64,000 bases of DNA from JABDQA01 sp963824415 (GCA_963824415.1 CAWGPM010000003.1:248001-312000); one strand, 5' to 3'. Counted from the first letter of the stretch, positions 1 through 9,929 are shown. Numbers and translations are program-made. The notes: generated from the letters alone by a model not told the origin.

Positions 1-21
1 CGTTCAAATTGTAGCTGGATT

Positions 22-474
22 ATGATTCTGGCAATCCTGCTATTTCTGCCGCTGATAAGCCAGGCGGCAGGTGGCGACATCACCGGCTGGGAAGCCGGTT
101 CCGAATACGACAAGCTGTACAATCCCAAGGAACAGGATCAGATTAAAGGCGACATTGTCAAATTCGTAACGGTCACTCCGCTCAAGGGCATGGCGCCGGG
201 TACGGCGCTTATTCTCGATGAAGGGGGGGGGGATGAGGTGACCGTCCATCTCTGCCCGGAGTCATTTGCTTCAGGACGAGAAACCGGTCTGCGCCGGGGC
301 GATTGGGTCAAGATCAGGGGCGCCTGGGCCGACGTGGGCGACGAGACGGTGTTCATCGCTTCCAAAGTCAAAAAGGACAGCGGCTTCGGTTTCAAGGTCC
401 GCTTGACCAGCGACGGCACCCCGTTCTGGACCATGCCCGAGGAGCAACTCGCCAAAGAACGGGCCACCGAATAG
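22..474 (+). CDS. Exported small OB-fold-like protein, function unknown
   Basis: The product is about 150 residues. A hydrophobic N-terminus ending near SQAAGG looks like a signal sequence, so it is probably exported to the periplasm. The rest is beta-rich, with G/D turns and the phrases GDWVKIRG and VRLTSDGTPFW, which recall small OB-fold periplasmic proteins. No catalytic motif is visible. The reading frame stays open back to base 1, and the putative n-region has no Lys or Arg, so the true start may lie outside the window and the gene could be 5'-truncated here. It converges on lysA. Coding looks real from codon use and compositional fit; function is not assigned. Confidence 0.6.
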   Translation: MILAILLFLPLISQAAGGDITGWEAGSEYDKLYNPKEQDQIKGDIVKFVTVTPLKGMAPGTALILDEGGGDEVTVHLCPESFASGRETGLRRGDWVKIRGAWADVGDETVFIASKVKKDSGFGFKVRLTSDGTPFWTMPEEQLAKERATE

Positions 475-535
475 GTCGCCGTTTTCGCCCAGGAGCTTTC
501 AAGATTTCCCCAGACAACGGTGGCCTCGGCAGCAG

Positions 536-1804
536 CTATGAAGCTCCGGGTTTGAAGGATCTGGCGGGAAACGAAAGGGTGGCAAAATAATCTTCGAGCG
601 TCTCCGCCCGGCGAATCATCTCGATACTGCCGTCTTCTCGGAGCAGCAGTTCCTGCGGGCGCAACTTGCCGTTGTAGTTGAAGCCCATCGAGTGACCGTG
701 GGCACCGGTATCGTGAATTATCAGCAGATCGCCGTCCTCGACCACCGGCAGCTCCCGCTGAATCGCGAATTTATCGTTGTTCTCACAGAGCGAACCGACC
801 ACATCGACGGTTTCCCTTAAGCTGCCATGCTCTTTTCCCAGCACCTCGATATGATGGTAGGCGCCGTACATCCCCGGCCGCATCAGGGCAGACATACAGG
901 CGTCCACACCGATGTAGGTCCGGTAAATATCTTTGCGGTTGATGGCGCACACCACCAGGGCGCCATGCGGCCCGCTGATATAGCGGCCGCTCTCCATTAG
1001 CAGGGCCGGCATATAACCGTTTCTGGTCTTGAAATCATGGAACAGTGCGGTGATTTCCCTGCCCATCGCTTCGAGGTCAAGTGGTTCATCACTGGGGAGG
1101 TAGGGTATGCCAAGCCCGCCGCCAATGTTGATAAAATCAAAAGAAATGGCAAGCTCCGCCTGAATCTGCTCGACCAGTTCCAGCAGCATTTTGGCAGTGG
1201 TTACCATATAGGTGTAGTCCAGTTCGTTGGAGGCGAGCATGGTATGCAGCCCGAAACATTTGGCACCGCGAGCCTGGGCCTTGCGATAGGCCTCGACGAT
1301 CTGGTCTTTGCTGATGCCGTATTTCGACTCAAGCGGATTACCGATGATCCCGTTGCCTTGCCGTTCGGCCCCAGGATTGTATCTGAAACAGATCGTCTCG
1401 GGCATCTGTTCCACTTTGTCGATCAGGCTGATGTCATCCAGGTTGAGGATGCTGCCGCCATCTGCCGCTGCCACGGCAAACTCTTCCTGGCTCGTGTTGT
1501 TCGAGGTAAACATCAGATCATCGCCGCGGCCGCCCACCTGTCTGCTGAGCACCAGTTCGGATATCGAACTGCAGTCGAAGCCAAAGCCCAAATCGCCCAT
1601 AATTTTCAGTATGACCGGATTGGGCAGCGCCTTTACCGCATAATATTCTCTGAATGATGGCAGTTCGGCAAAAACCTTGTTGAGCAGGGTGCCGGTCTGC
1701 CTGATACCCGCTTCGTCGTATATATGAAACGGGGTGCCGAAGTGGTCACTGATTTCGGGCAGAATCGGATAGAGCCGATTCTTGAATGACTCGGAAAGGG
1801 GCAT
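536..1804 (-). CDS. lysA: Diaminopimelate decarboxylase
   Basis: A PLP-dependent fold-type III decarboxylase of 422 residues that converts meso-diaminopimelate to L-lysine, the last step of lysine synthesis. Visible motifs are the PLP-lysine segment YAVKALPNP (about residues 55-63), the glycine-rich phosphate loop NIGGGLGIP, the ESGRYISGP segment and the C-terminal CENND region that supplies the active-site Cys across the dimer. Length is usual for the family. The start is supported by AAGGA about 7 bases upstream. It follows the Lrp/AsnC gene by 9 bases on the same strand, so the two are probably co-transcribed. Related family members (carboxynorspermidine or ornithine decarboxylases) are less likely but share these motifs. 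Confidence 0.85.
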   Translation of the reverse strand: MPLSESFKNRLYPILPEISDHFGTPFHIYDEAGIRQTGTLLNKVFAELPSFREYYAVKALPNPVILKIMGDLGFGFDCSSISELVLSRQVGGRGDDLMFTSNNTSQEEFAVAAADGGSILNLDDISLIDKVEQMPETICFRYNPGAERQGNGIIGNPLESKYGISKDQIVEAYRKAQARGAKCFGLHTMLASNELDYTYMVTTAKMLLELVEQIQAELAISFDFINIGGGLGIPYLPSDEPLDLEAMGREITALFHDFKTRNGYMPALLMESGRYISGPHGALVVCAINRKDIYRTYIGVDACMSALMRPGMYGAYHHIEVLGKEHGSLRETVDVVGSLCENNDKFAIQRELPVVEDGDLLIIHDTGAHGHSMGFNYNGKLRPQELLLREDGSIEMIRRAETLEDYFATLSFPARSFKPGAS

Positions 1805-1813
1805 GACGGTTCC

Positions 1814-2266
1814 TTATTTATCGATGGGAATCTGGGCGGTTTCTTTATGGGTGGCGAGCACAACCTTGGTCGCGGTTGAGCGGATTCCTGGTATGGTGTT
1901 GATCTGCTGCTGAATCAGCTCATTTAATTCAGCGGTGCCGGCCGTTCTGATTTTCACCAGAAAGCAGTCGTCACCGGCAATGAAATGCACTTCCTGCACC
2001 TGAGCGAGACCGGCCAGCGTATCGCCGATAATTTTCCAGTCGCTGTTTGGGCTCAGAAATACATTGATAAAAGATATCTGCGCACAGCCGAAGCGTTTGG
2101 GGTTCAAACGGACCTCGTAACCATCGATGATGCCCTGCTTCTCCATCTTGCGTATGCGTTCGAGAACGGCGGAAGGGGCCAGGTTGATCAAGCGCGATAC
2201 TTCGACATTGGGGATCCTGGCTTTTTCCTGCAGAATACGAAGAATATTGAGGTTTGTCTGGTCCAT
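1814..2266 (-). CDS. Lrp/AsnC family transcriptional regulator
   Basis: A 150-residue regulator with the classic Lrp layout: an N-terminal helix-turn-helix (about residues 4-50, beginning LNILRILQEKARIPNVEVSR) and a C-terminal RAM ligand-binding domain with VQEVHFIAGDDCFLVKI. Such proteins sense amino acids and act as dimers or octamers on DNA. It lies directly upstream of lysA on the same strand with 9 bases between, which suggests it regulates lysine synthesis and perhaps itself. A dyad about 80 bases upstream of its start (2345-2376) is a candidate site. The ligand cannot be told from sequence. Confidence 0.85.
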   Translation of the reverse strand: MDQTNLNILRILQEKARIPNVEVSRLINLAPSAVLERIRKMEKQGIIDGYEVRLNPKRFGCAQISFINVFLSPNSDWKIIGDTLAGLAQVQEVHFIAGDDCFLVKIRTAGTAELNELIQQQINTIPGIRSTATKVVLATHKETAQIPIDK

Positions 2267-2632
2267 ATGATTGATTGATTTATTCCATGCTTGTTGTCTG
2301 CGGGAGAATATTATTTATCGTTTTTGTATATGTCAAGAATTATATTTGGAATTATTCGTATATGCGAAAATCCAAAGAGACGTTTCAAGCACACAAAGCG
2401 GCTTAGTTCGCCCCTCGGGTGAAATACTTGGTGGCTGAGGATCAAGCGAGCATTAAGCCAGGGCGGTGTCTAGCTGGCCGAGTTCAGATGGATTGCAGAC
2501 CTTGTCTGGGCTCAACGTTCGTCAGAAGAGCCATCAGAAGACACATGAGCTGGCCCCAATAGTCGGCTGGGAGCAATAACTGCTATCTACCCCAGCCATG
2601 TCTCTTATTTGGCGTCGGCGAGCGCAGTGCGT
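2267..2632. other. Intergenic region between lpdA 3' end and Lrp gene start
   Basis: This stretch of 366 bases holds no convincing gene. The part next to the Lrp/AsnC start is AT-rich and contains the dyad at 2345-2376. The remaining roughly 250 bases toward lpdA show no recognisable element or clear terminator hairpin. Confidence 0.6.
2345..2376. promoter_or_regulatory. Candidate operator dyad upstream of the Lrp/AsnC gene
   Basis: TTTGGA at 2345-2350 is matched by its inverted copy TCCAAA at 2371-2376, with a second inner pair TTCG/CGAA. The resulting interrupted palindrome lies in AT-rich DNA, as is usual for Lrp-family sites. Autoregulation is an inference. Confidence 0.35.
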
Positions 2633-4057
2633 CTATTTTTTTGGCGTACTTTTCCTGGCGGGCAGCGCATCGGTAATTGATCCATCCACAATTTCAGAGG
2701 CCAAGGCAAAGGTTTCGGAAAGAGTCGGATGGGCGTGAATCGTTTTGCTGATGTCTTCAGCGTCTGCCCCCATTTCCAGGGCAAGAACCGCCTCCTGGAT
2801 CAACTCTCCAGCATGCATGCCACAGATGCCGGCGCCGATGATCCTGCCGGTCTGTTTGTCGAAGAGTACCTTGGTGGCGCCGATGGCTGAGCCTGAGGCC
2901 AGTGCCCGGCCGCTGGCTCCCCAGGAGAATTTACCTTTGTCGAAAGCAATATTCTGCTGCTTGGCCTCTTTTTCCGTCAGTCCCATCCAGGCGATTTCAG
3001 GATTGGTATAGGCTACGGAAGGAATTGTCAGCGCAGAAAAGGCCGATTTCTTACCACTGATTACCTCGGCGGCGACTTTGGCCTGATGGGTTGCTTTGTG
3101 GGCCAGCATCGGCTCTCCCACCACATCGCCGATGGCGAAGACGTGCGCAACCGCGGTGCGCTGCTGCTCGTCTACGGCAATGAAGCCTCGTTCGTCTGGT
3201 TTCAGTTCGAGATGTTCCAGTCCGAGATCTTCGCTGTTGGGCCGGCGGCCGACTGCCACCAGCACGGCATCATAGTCACTGGTTTCTTTGAGTTTGGTGC
3301 CTTCATAACTGGCGCTGATTGCTTTTTTACCGGCTGTCAGCGCGGTGACTCTGGTATCGGTATGGATCGTGTAACGTTTTTTGAGCTTCAGAAAGAGCGG
3401 CTGCACCAGGTCCTTATCGGCAGGTGGAATCAATTGACTTTCCATTTCGACAATGGTGATGGATGAGCCCAGTGCATGATACACCTGGGCCATCTCCAAC
3501 CCGATGATACCGCCGCCTATGATTAATAGACGTGCTGGTATCGACGACAGGGCCAGGGCATCGGTAGAGTCCCAGATCCGCGGATCATCCGGTGCAAACG
3601 GCAGGCTGAATGGCCTCGAGCCGGTGGCTATGATCGCCTGGGCAAAGGTGATATCCTGCCGGCCGTCGCCGGTTTCGACCTGGATGCTGTTGGTTCCGGT
3701 AAACTTACCCCGGCCGGTTATCCTGACAACCTTGCGGGCAGTGCAGAGTTTGTCCAGACCTGAGGTCAATTGCTCAACCACCCCTTCCTTTTTGGCCCGC
3801 AGCTTGTCGAGATCTATGTCAGGCTTGGCGAAGCTGATGCCGAAATCAGCGGCTTCCTGCGCCTCTTCGATGACGACTGAACCGTGGAGCAGGGTTTTTG
3901 AGGGAATGCAGCCGACATTGAGGCAAACCCCGCCGAGGCGCTCGGCCGCTTCCACCAGGCAGACGGAAAGACCGAGATCGGCGGCTCTGAATGCTGCGGT
4001 GTAGCCGCCCGGGCCACCGCCGAGAACGACCAGGTCATACGATGTGTTTTCAGTCAT
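2633..4057 (-). CDS. lpdA: Dihydrolipoyl dehydrogenase (E3)
   Basis: A flavoprotein of 474 residues that re-oxidises dihydrolipoamide on E2 and reduces NAD+. The N-terminal FAD-binding GGGPGGYTAAFRAADLG is followed by the redox disulfide in GGVCLNVGCIPSK, a second Rossmann motif (IIGGGIIGLEMAQ) and the C-terminal catalytic HAHPTLSE. Length is normal for E3. It is the third gene of the minus-strand order aceE-aceF-lpdA, 33 bases after aceF, so it most likely serves the pyruvate dehydrogenase complex. It may also serve other 2-oxoacid complexes or glycine cleavage. Confidence 0.93.
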   Translation of the reverse strand: MTENTSYDLVVLGGGPGGYTAAFRAADLGLSVCLVEAAERLGGVCLNVGCIPSKTLLHGSVVIEEAQEAADFGISFAKPDIDLDKLRAKKEGVVEQLTSGLDKLCTARKVVRITGRGKFTGTNSIQVETGDGRQDITFAQAIIATGSRPFSLPFAPDDPRIWDSTDALALSSIPARLLIIGGGIIGLEMAQVYHALGSSITIVEMESQLIPPADKDLVQPLFLKLKKRYTIHTDTRVTALTAGKKAISASYEGTKLKETSDYDAVLVAVGRRPNSEDLGLEHLELKPDERGFIAVDEQQRTAVAHVFAIGDVVGEPMLAHKATHQAKVAAEVISGKKSAFSALTIPSVAYTNPEIAWMGLTEKEAKQQNIAFDKGKFSWGASGRALASGSAIGATKVLFDKQTGRIIGAGICGMHAGELIQEAVLALEMGADAEDISKTIHAHPTLSETFALASEIVDGSITDALPARKSTPKK

Positions 4058-4090
4058 GATGTCAGGTTCAGGATGAGTTATAAAATATGC

Positions 4091-5425
4091 TTACAGCAGC
4101 GCCCTGCGCAGGTCCTCGATATTGCTGCTCAACGAACGGCAGAAGCGGGCAGCCGCAGCCCCGTCGATCACGCGGTGATCATAGGACAGGGAAAACGGCA
4201 GGGTCAGGCGCGGCACAAACTGCTCACCGTTCCAGACCGGCTTCTGGTAGCTGCGCGACAAGCCAAGGATTGCGACCTGGGGGCGATTGACGATCGGTGT
4301 GAAGCCGGTACCCCCGATACCGCCAAGACTCGAGATGGTAAAGGTCGCACCCTGCATATCGGTGATACTGAGTTTGCCTGCCCGGGCATTGCTGCTCAAC
4401 AGGGCCAGGTCCTCGGCAATTTCCCTGATGCCCTTCTGATCGGCGTTTTTGACCACCGGCACCACCAGGCCGTTGGGCGTATCCACCGCAATGCCGATGT
4501 TGTAGAACTTCTTGAGGATCAGTTTTGCCTCCCCGGGAACCAGAGAACAATTGAACAACGGGTATTGCTTCAGGGTGGCGACCACAGCTTTGACCGCGAA
4601 AACCAGCGGGCTGAATTTAACATTCTCACCGCGCATCTCTTCATTTATCTGTTTTCTGAAGGACTCCAGATCGGTGATATCGGCTTCTTCGAAATGGGTT
4701 ACGTGGGGGATCGTTACCCAACTCTTATGCAGGTGCGGGCCGGATATTTTCTGAATGCGGCCCAACTCGACTTCCTCGGTTTCACCATAGGTGCTGAAAT
4801 CTTCCAAGGGGCCCTCGGAGAAGTACGAACGCTCTGCCGCCCCGGCAGCCGGCGCGGCTCCTTCCCGGAGCACCTGTTTAACGAGTTGTTGGACATCTTC
4901 TTTAAGGATTCGGCCTTTGGGGCCGGTGGCGGTGACCAGACTCAGATCAACGCCCAGTTCGCGAGCGTAGCTGCGCACCGAAGGGGTTGCATGATAACTG
5001 GTATCAGTATCTTCCCGGGGTTCTTCTGCAGCTTCTGCGTCCTGCAACTGCGCATCTTCATGGCCAGTATCTGCCTGCTGGCTCACTTTCTTATCTTGGG
5101 TTGCTGCCTGAGGCGTTGGCGGAGCCTCTGGTTCGGGCTCCTTGGTTTCGTCCTGTTCGGCAGGGCTGTCTGCCTCGGCACTATCATCGTCGACTTCAAC
5201 CAGGACGATCAGGTCCTCGTTGGCCACCGTATCGCCTTCCTTGAGTTTGACCTCGGTAACGACGCCTGACACCGGACTGGGAATATCCATGACCGCCTTC
5301 TCGCTTTCCAGCGCAACCAGAGGATCTTCGACCGCAACTCGATCGCCCGGTTTTACGTAGATGTCAACAACGGTGATTTCCTGGACGTCGCCGAAATCAG
5401 GTACGGTGATTTTTTCAATTGTCAT
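4091..5425 (-). CDS. aceF: Pyruvate dehydrogenase E2, dihydrolipoamide acetyltransferase
   Basis: An E2 of 444 residues that transfers the acetyl group from lipoyl-lysine to CoA and forms the core of the complex. Domains in order: one lipoyl domain (about 1-75, with lipoylated Lys in ESEKAVMDIP), an acidic Pro/Glu-rich linker (about 80-145), a peripheral-subunit-binding domain (ATPSVRSYARELGVDL, about 147-180), and the catalytic domain ending with SYDHRVIDGAAAARF, which carries the HxxxDG active site. One lipoyl domain is fewer than the three of E. coli AceF. It sits 14 bases after aceE and before lpdA. Confidence 0.92.
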   Translation of the reverse strand: MTIEKITVPDFGDVQEITVVDIYVKPGDRVAVEDPLVALESEKAVMDIPSPVSGVVTEVKLKEGDTVANEDLIVLVEVDDDSAEADSPAEQDETKEPEPEAPPTPQAATQDKKVSQQADTGHEDAQLQDAEAAEEPREDTDTSYHATPSVRSYARELGVDLSLVTATGPKGRILKEDVQQLVKQVLREGAAPAAGAAERSYFSEGPLEDFSTYGETEEVELGRIQKISGPHLHKSWVTIPHVTHFEEADITDLESFRKQINEEMRGENVKFSPLVFAVKAVVATLKQYPLFNCSLVPGEAKLILKKFYNIGIAVDTPNGLVVPVVKNADQKGIREIAEDLALLSSNARAGKLSITDMQGATFTISSLGGIGGTGFTPIVNRPQVAILGLSRSYQKPVWNGEQFVPRLTLPFSLSYDHRVIDGAAAARFCRSLSSNIEDLRRALL

Positions 5426-5439
5426 GCACGATTCTCCTG

Positions 5440-8098
5440 TCAGCAGGTGAGGGGATGAGGTGAATCCGGATCGATTTCATATTTTTTTATGGCCTCAGTG
5501 ACCCGTGCCGGCTCGATTTTCTGTTCATCGGCCAGGGACTTGAGTGCTGCGATTGCAATATGGTAGCGGTCAACTTTGAAAAAATGTCTGAGCACCTCCC
5601 TGGTGTCGCTTCTGCCAAATCCGTCGGTGCCAAGTATCGTCAGCGGCTGGGGAATCAGGCTTCTGATCTGCTCTGCGTAGGCGCAGACATAATCACTGCT
5701 TAAAATGGCGGGGCCCTTACAACCTTCCAGCAGGGACTCAACGTAGCTTTTCTGGGGCGGCGCTTCAGGATGCAGCCGATTGTGCTCGGCGACCAGCAGA
5801 CCGTCGCGATAGAGCTGGTTGACGCCGGGAACGCTCCAGATATTACAGTTCAGACCGAAATCGGCCTTAAGAAGATCTGCAGCAGCAATGACTTCACGCA
5901 GGATAGAACCACTGCCCATAAGCTGCAGGTCGGCCTCTGCTGACTCAGGACCGGCGAACAGATACATGCCCTGGTGGATGCCCTTTTCCGCACCGGCGGG
6001 CATCTCGGGTTGGGGATAGTTTTCGTTCAACAGGGTTATGTAATAAAAGACATCCTCGCCTTTTTCATACATCAGCTCCATACCCTTCTGGATCAGAACC
6101 ACAACCTCGTAGACGAAGGTTGGGTCGTAGGAACGGCAGGATGGATAGGCCGAGGCAGAACAGCAGCGAGTGACCGTCCTGATGCTGGAGCCCTTCGCCG
6201 TTGAGTGTGGTGCGGCCCGAGGTGGCGCCCATCAGAAAGCCCTTAGCCTTGCTGTCTCCGGCAGCCCAGAGTTGATCGCCGATGCGCTGGAAACCGAAAA
6301 TCGAATAAAAGGTGTAAAAGGGGATCATCGGTATGCCATAATTGACATGGGCGGTGCCGGCGGCAAGCCAGGAAGAGATGGACCCGGCCTCAGTGATGCC
6401 TTCTTCGAGTATCTGTCCCTCCGGGTCTTCGCGGTACCAGGCGATGGTTTCCGAGTCCTGTGGCTCATAAAGTTGTCCGGTCGGTGCATAAATGCCGAGC
6501 TGCCTGAACAGTCCCTCCATGCCAAAGGTCCGGGCCTCGTCGGGAATGATCGGCACGATGTTTTTGCCGATATTTTTGTCCTTGACCAGGCTGCTCAGCA
6601 TTCTGACAAAGCCCATGGTCGTGGAAATCTCACGTTTCCCTGAGGATTCCAGCAATCCGCCAAATGAATCCAGGGGCGGGATCTCGAGGTGGGGCTGGGT
6701 AGTGTTTCTAAACGGCACCGCACCACCCAGGGCCTGCCTGCGCTGCTCGAGAAAAGCTTGTTCGGGGCTGCCTGACGGCGGCTTGATAAAAGGCAGGGCT
6801 TCGAGCTCTTCATCCTTGAGCGGCACATGAAAACGGTCTCTGAAGAATTTCAGCGAGTCGAGCCCCATCTTTTTAACGTTGTGGGCAACCATGACCGATT
6901 CTCCGGCCTGGCCCATACCAAAACCCTTGATCGTTTTCACCAGGATTACGATGGGTTTGCCTTTGAATTTCGAGGCGGCCGAGAAGGCTGCATAGACCTT
7001 GCGGGGATCGTGCCCGCCCCGGGTCATCTGCCAGAGTTCGTCGTTGCTGATATCTTCTACCAGTTTCATCAGTTCGGGATCGTCGCCGAAAACCTTTTCG
7101 CGCAGGTACTCTGGACCCCGGGCCCGGATTGTCTGGAAATCGCCGTCCACCATCTGGGAGAATTTTCTGATCAACAGGCCATCCTTGTCCCGCGACAGGA
7201 TTTTATCCCACTCGCTGCCCCAGAGAACTTTAATCACATGCCAGCCGGCCCCGCGGAACCTGCCTTCGAGTTCCTGGATGATCTTGCCGTTTCCGCGAAC
7301 CGGTCCATCGAGCCGCTGCAGGTTGCAGTTGACTACAAAGATCAGGTTGTCCAGGTGTTCCCTGGCCGCCAGGGGCAGTCCGCCCAGCGATTCGGGCTCA
7401 TCGGACTCACCGTCACCCATGAAAAACCAGACCTTGCGGTCTCCGGCCGGCCGCAGTCCTCGGCTGTCCATATACTTCATGAATCGGGCCTGATAGATCG
7501 CCATCATTGGCCCCAACCCCATCGATACGGTCGGAAATTCCCAGAAATCAGGCATCAGCCAGGGATGCGGGTAGGACGAAAGTCCATTCCCTCCGACTTC
7601 GCGGCGAAAATGAGCAAGCTGCTCCTCGCTGAGTCTGCCTTCGACGAAGGCTCGGGCATAGATACCGGGGGAACTGTGCCCCTGGAAATAGACCATATCC
7701 GCCCCGTCCGGGGCATCGGGACCCCGGAAAAACCAGTTGAAACCTACCTCGTAAATGGCGGAGACCGAGGTGTAGGTGGCGATATGTCCGCCAAGGCTCA
7801 AACCGCCTTTATTGGCCCGGGCCACCATCGCCATCGCATTCCAGCGCACATAGGCAGCCACATTTCTGGCCACCAGCGAATCGCCTGGAATTTTTTCCTC
7901 CTGTTCGGGAGGTATGGTGTTGGTATATGGGGTCAGGATGCCGGGCGAGGTCGACACGCCGCGGATCCGGGCGCGGTCGGTAAGCAACCGCAGCAGGTAA
8001 TCGGCCTTTTCACCGCCCTCATGCTCGATAACGCCATCCAGCGCTTCAATCCAGTCTCTGGTCTCGTCTGGATCAGGATCTTTATAATATGAACTCAT
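5440..8098 (-). CDS. aceE: Pyruvate dehydrogenase E1, homodimeric type (one frameshift)
   Basis: A thiamine-diphosphate E1 that decarboxylates pyruvate and acetylates E2. The two frames together give about 885 residues, matching the E. coli enzyme (887). The N-terminal frame (8098 to about 6160) carries the ThDP/Mg motif GDGESDEPES with NLIFVVNCNLQRLDG. The C-terminal frame resumes with SYDPTFVYEVVV and runs to 5440. The break is near 6159: the minus strand reads CTGTTCTGCC, and dropping one T restores GHSLLSASAYPSC, as expected in this family. A single extra base from sequencing is likelier than a dead gene, since aceF and lpdA downstream are intact. First gene of the operon. Confidence 0.9.
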
Positions 8099-8151
8099 GA
8101 ATTTTCTCGGTGGAATGTCAGTTGATGAGGAGTCTTAAATCATAACCAATT

Positions 8152-8171
8152 AATAGTATTGTTTCACTATT
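8152..8171. promoter_or_regulatory. Candidate operator dyad upstream of aceE
   Basis: AATAGT at 8152-8157 and ACTATT at 8166-8171 are exact inverted copies around 8 bases, about 55 bases upstream of the aceE start, in a position where a promoter would be expected. The binding factor is unknown. Confidence 0.3.
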
Positions 8172-8340
8172 TAGCAAGTCGGAGGGTTTGAAAAGTCGCT
8201 TATGGGCCTCAAACTCATCACTTGAGGCGGCTGAACAGGGTCAATTGGTGAATTGCAGCCAATGCAGAAAACGTGGCCCACAGGCGAATGCGAGCAGATA
8301 CAGGCGAGGTGCTTAAAGACAGGCCCGGGGCGAGGAAATG

Positions 8341-8379
8341 AAACGAGGGGTGGAACTCTTGCAGCCCCACCCCTCGTTT
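8341..8379 (-). terminator. Hairpin terminator of the HAO-like gene
   Basis: A perfect 13-bp inverted repeat (AAACGAGGGGTGG at 8341-8353, CCACCCCTCGTTT at 8367-8379) with a 13-base loop lies just past the stop of the octahaem cytochrome gene. On the minus strand the stem is followed by a short T-rich tail. Confidence 0.75.
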
Positions 8380-8404
8380 GTCTGGCTGGTTGTGAATTGT
8401 TTGC

Positions 8405-9727
8405 CTATTTAATATCCTGCGTGAACAATTCTGAATAGATTTTCTGGAACTCGCCGCTTTTAATGGCGGCCTTGATCTCAGCCGTGTCGGTGCTGAACCA
8501 GGCATGCATCGGATCGGTGGCAAACAGATTGTCGATGTATGCATTTACTTCGTCATCACCCAGATGACGTGCCTCCGGGATGAACTTGAAGTAGAAGTTG
8601 TGGGCGACATCGTAGATGCCGTGCCACCAGGCGTAGTCCGGTCCCATCATGGCAGCGCCCATGCGGGCCCGTCGCCCTTCGTGGTGCCAGAGCTCCCAGT
8701 ATTCCCACTCGAGATCATTGGAGAAGGCCGCCTTGTTTTCGAGCAGGTTCTTGGCCTTGATCATTTTCATGATCTCGGTGGCGGGCTTGGCAAACTTCTC
8801 ATTGTACAGTTTAACCAGCGCGTCGTATTGGTAGTAATGGCCGTCCACAAAGCGCTGCTGATGGCAATTCAGACAGACGTCCTGCATCGCGGTGCGTTTT
8901 TTTCCGGCATCAGCCTTGTACTTGGAGACCGGCGGCCGCAGGGTCCAGGAAATCCGGTCGCCCACGTCGTGGGTAACTGCCTGGTTGGAGGTCGCTGACA
9001 TATGACAGGTGGCGCAGGTCGGGGCCTCGAAATAATCCTGGCCCACGATCCATTCATCCTTGTCCATGTTCAGCCTGTCGCGGAAACCGAAATAGGCGAT
9101 ACCGTGCTTGGACTCTTCGTAAATTTCCTTCTGAGGATGATCGGGCCCCAGGTGACATTTACCGCAGTTCTCCGGCTGACGGGCCTGGTATTTCGAAAAT
9201 GAATGCCGTGAATGGCAGGCATTGCAGGCGCCTTTGGAGCCATCCGGGTTGAGCCGTCCGATACCGCTGTTGGGCCAGGTTTCCGGGGCCAGTTTGTTCG
9301 GTGCGTTCTCGTCGATTACAACTTTCCCGCCGTGACAGGACTCACAACCCGTGATGACGATCGGGTGGCCGCCCGCGGCGTGGGCCAGGTAGGCATCGTT
9401 TGATTCCAGAATCTCGCCGGCATGGGCATGATAGGAGTCTTGGGTTTCCTGGGCCTGCTGCTCATGACATTTACCGCAGTCCTTGGGCGTTACCAGAGTC
9501 GCTACCAGGGCACCGTTATGCTCGAAAGCGTCGATGTCCCCCGCCTCTGCTCCATGGCAGTCGATACAGCCGACATCGTTCTCGCCATGGGCTGAACTCT
9601 TCCACTGCAGATACATGCCTGGATTCTTTTCCTGATGGCAGGATTCACAATCAGCCTCAGCGGCCGCTGTTCCTGCCAGGAAAAATCCAGAGATCAGCAG
9701 TGCTCCCACTACTAACAGTCTCTTCAT
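8405..9727 (-). CDS. Octahaem cytochrome c of the hydroxylamine oxidoreductase family
   Basis: A 440-residue periplasmic cytochrome with a Sec signal peptide (MKRLLVVGALLISGFFLAG, cleaved near AAAEA). Eight CxxCH sites are present: CESCH, CIDCH, CGKCH, CESCH, CNACH, CGKCH, CATCH and CLNCH. A conserved tail with GRRARMGAAMMGPDYAWWHG follows. Haem number, order and tail match HAO-like octahaem proteins. In Desulfobacterota such proteins are thought to act reductively on nitrite or hydroxylamine. Whether the catalytic haem carries a tyrosine cross-link, which separates oxidising from reducing enzymes, cannot be decided without alignment. The gene stands alone, with a terminator after it and a tandem operator about 150-200 bases upstream. 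Confidence 0.85.
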   Translation of the reverse strand: MKRLLVVGALLISGFFLAGTAAAEADCESCHQEKNPGMYLQWKSSAHGENDVGCIDCHGAEAGDIDAFEHNGALVATLVTPKDCGKCHEQQAQETQDSYHAHAGEILESNDAYLAHAAGGHPIVITGCESCHGGKVVIDENAPNKLAPETWPNSGIGRLNPDGSKGACNACHSRHSFSKYQARQPENCGKCHLGPDHPQKEIYEESKHGIAYFGFRDRLNMDKDEWIVGQDYFEAPTCATCHMSATSNQAVTHDVGDRISWTLRPPVSKYKADAGKKRTAMQDVCLNCHQQRFVDGHYYQYDALVKLYNEKFAKPATEIMKMIKAKNLLENKAAFSNDLEWEYWELWHHEGRRARMGAAMMGPDYAWWHGIYDVAHNFYFKFIPEARHLGDDEVNAYIDNLFATDPMHAWFSTDTAEIKAAIKSGEFQKIYSELFTQDIK

Positions 9728-9877
9728 CGCATTCCTCCTCTACCTTACAAATGGTTGTTTGGTGCCACGCTTAAACGGTGGTTGTTTCTGTCGGAATAAC
9801 AAATACGCTTATGCAAAAGATGTTCCTGGAAATAAGTCATGAATTTTCCATTGCATTGCTCGAGGCCACTAAAGAGG

Positions 9878-9895
9878 TGTTACTATGTGGTAACA
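9878..9895. promoter_or_regulatory. Operator copy 1 (TGTTAC-N6-GTAACA)
   Basis: An 18-base palindrome, TGTTACTATGTGGTAACA, about 150 bases upstream of the HAO-like gene. It is the first of two near-identical copies whose centres are 34 bases apart. The half-site plus 6-base spacer has the geometry of CRP/FNR-family sites. Confidence 0.55.
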
Positions 9896-9911
9896 AGAAA
9901 CTCTGGGCGCG

Positions 9912-9929
9912 TGTTACCATGCGGTAACA
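9912..9929. promoter_or_regulatory. Operator copy 2 (TGTTAC-N6-GTAACA)
   Basis: TGTTACCATGCGGTAACA, differing from copy 1 at two central bases only. The dyad extends outward (GCGCG on the left, CGCGC on the right), so this copy is the longer palindrome. Likely bound by the same dimeric regulator as copy 1. Confidence 0.55.

Noticed and set aside
4073..5269. 398-codon open frame antisense to aceF
   Set aside because: It lies wholly on the opposite strand of a clear E2 gene. Its protein has no recognisable motif, and its composition is that of an antisense shadow of GC-rich coding DNA.
6827..8092. 421-codon open frame antisense to aceE
   Set aside because: It lies inside the aceE gene on the other strand, with no motif. 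aceE is certain there.
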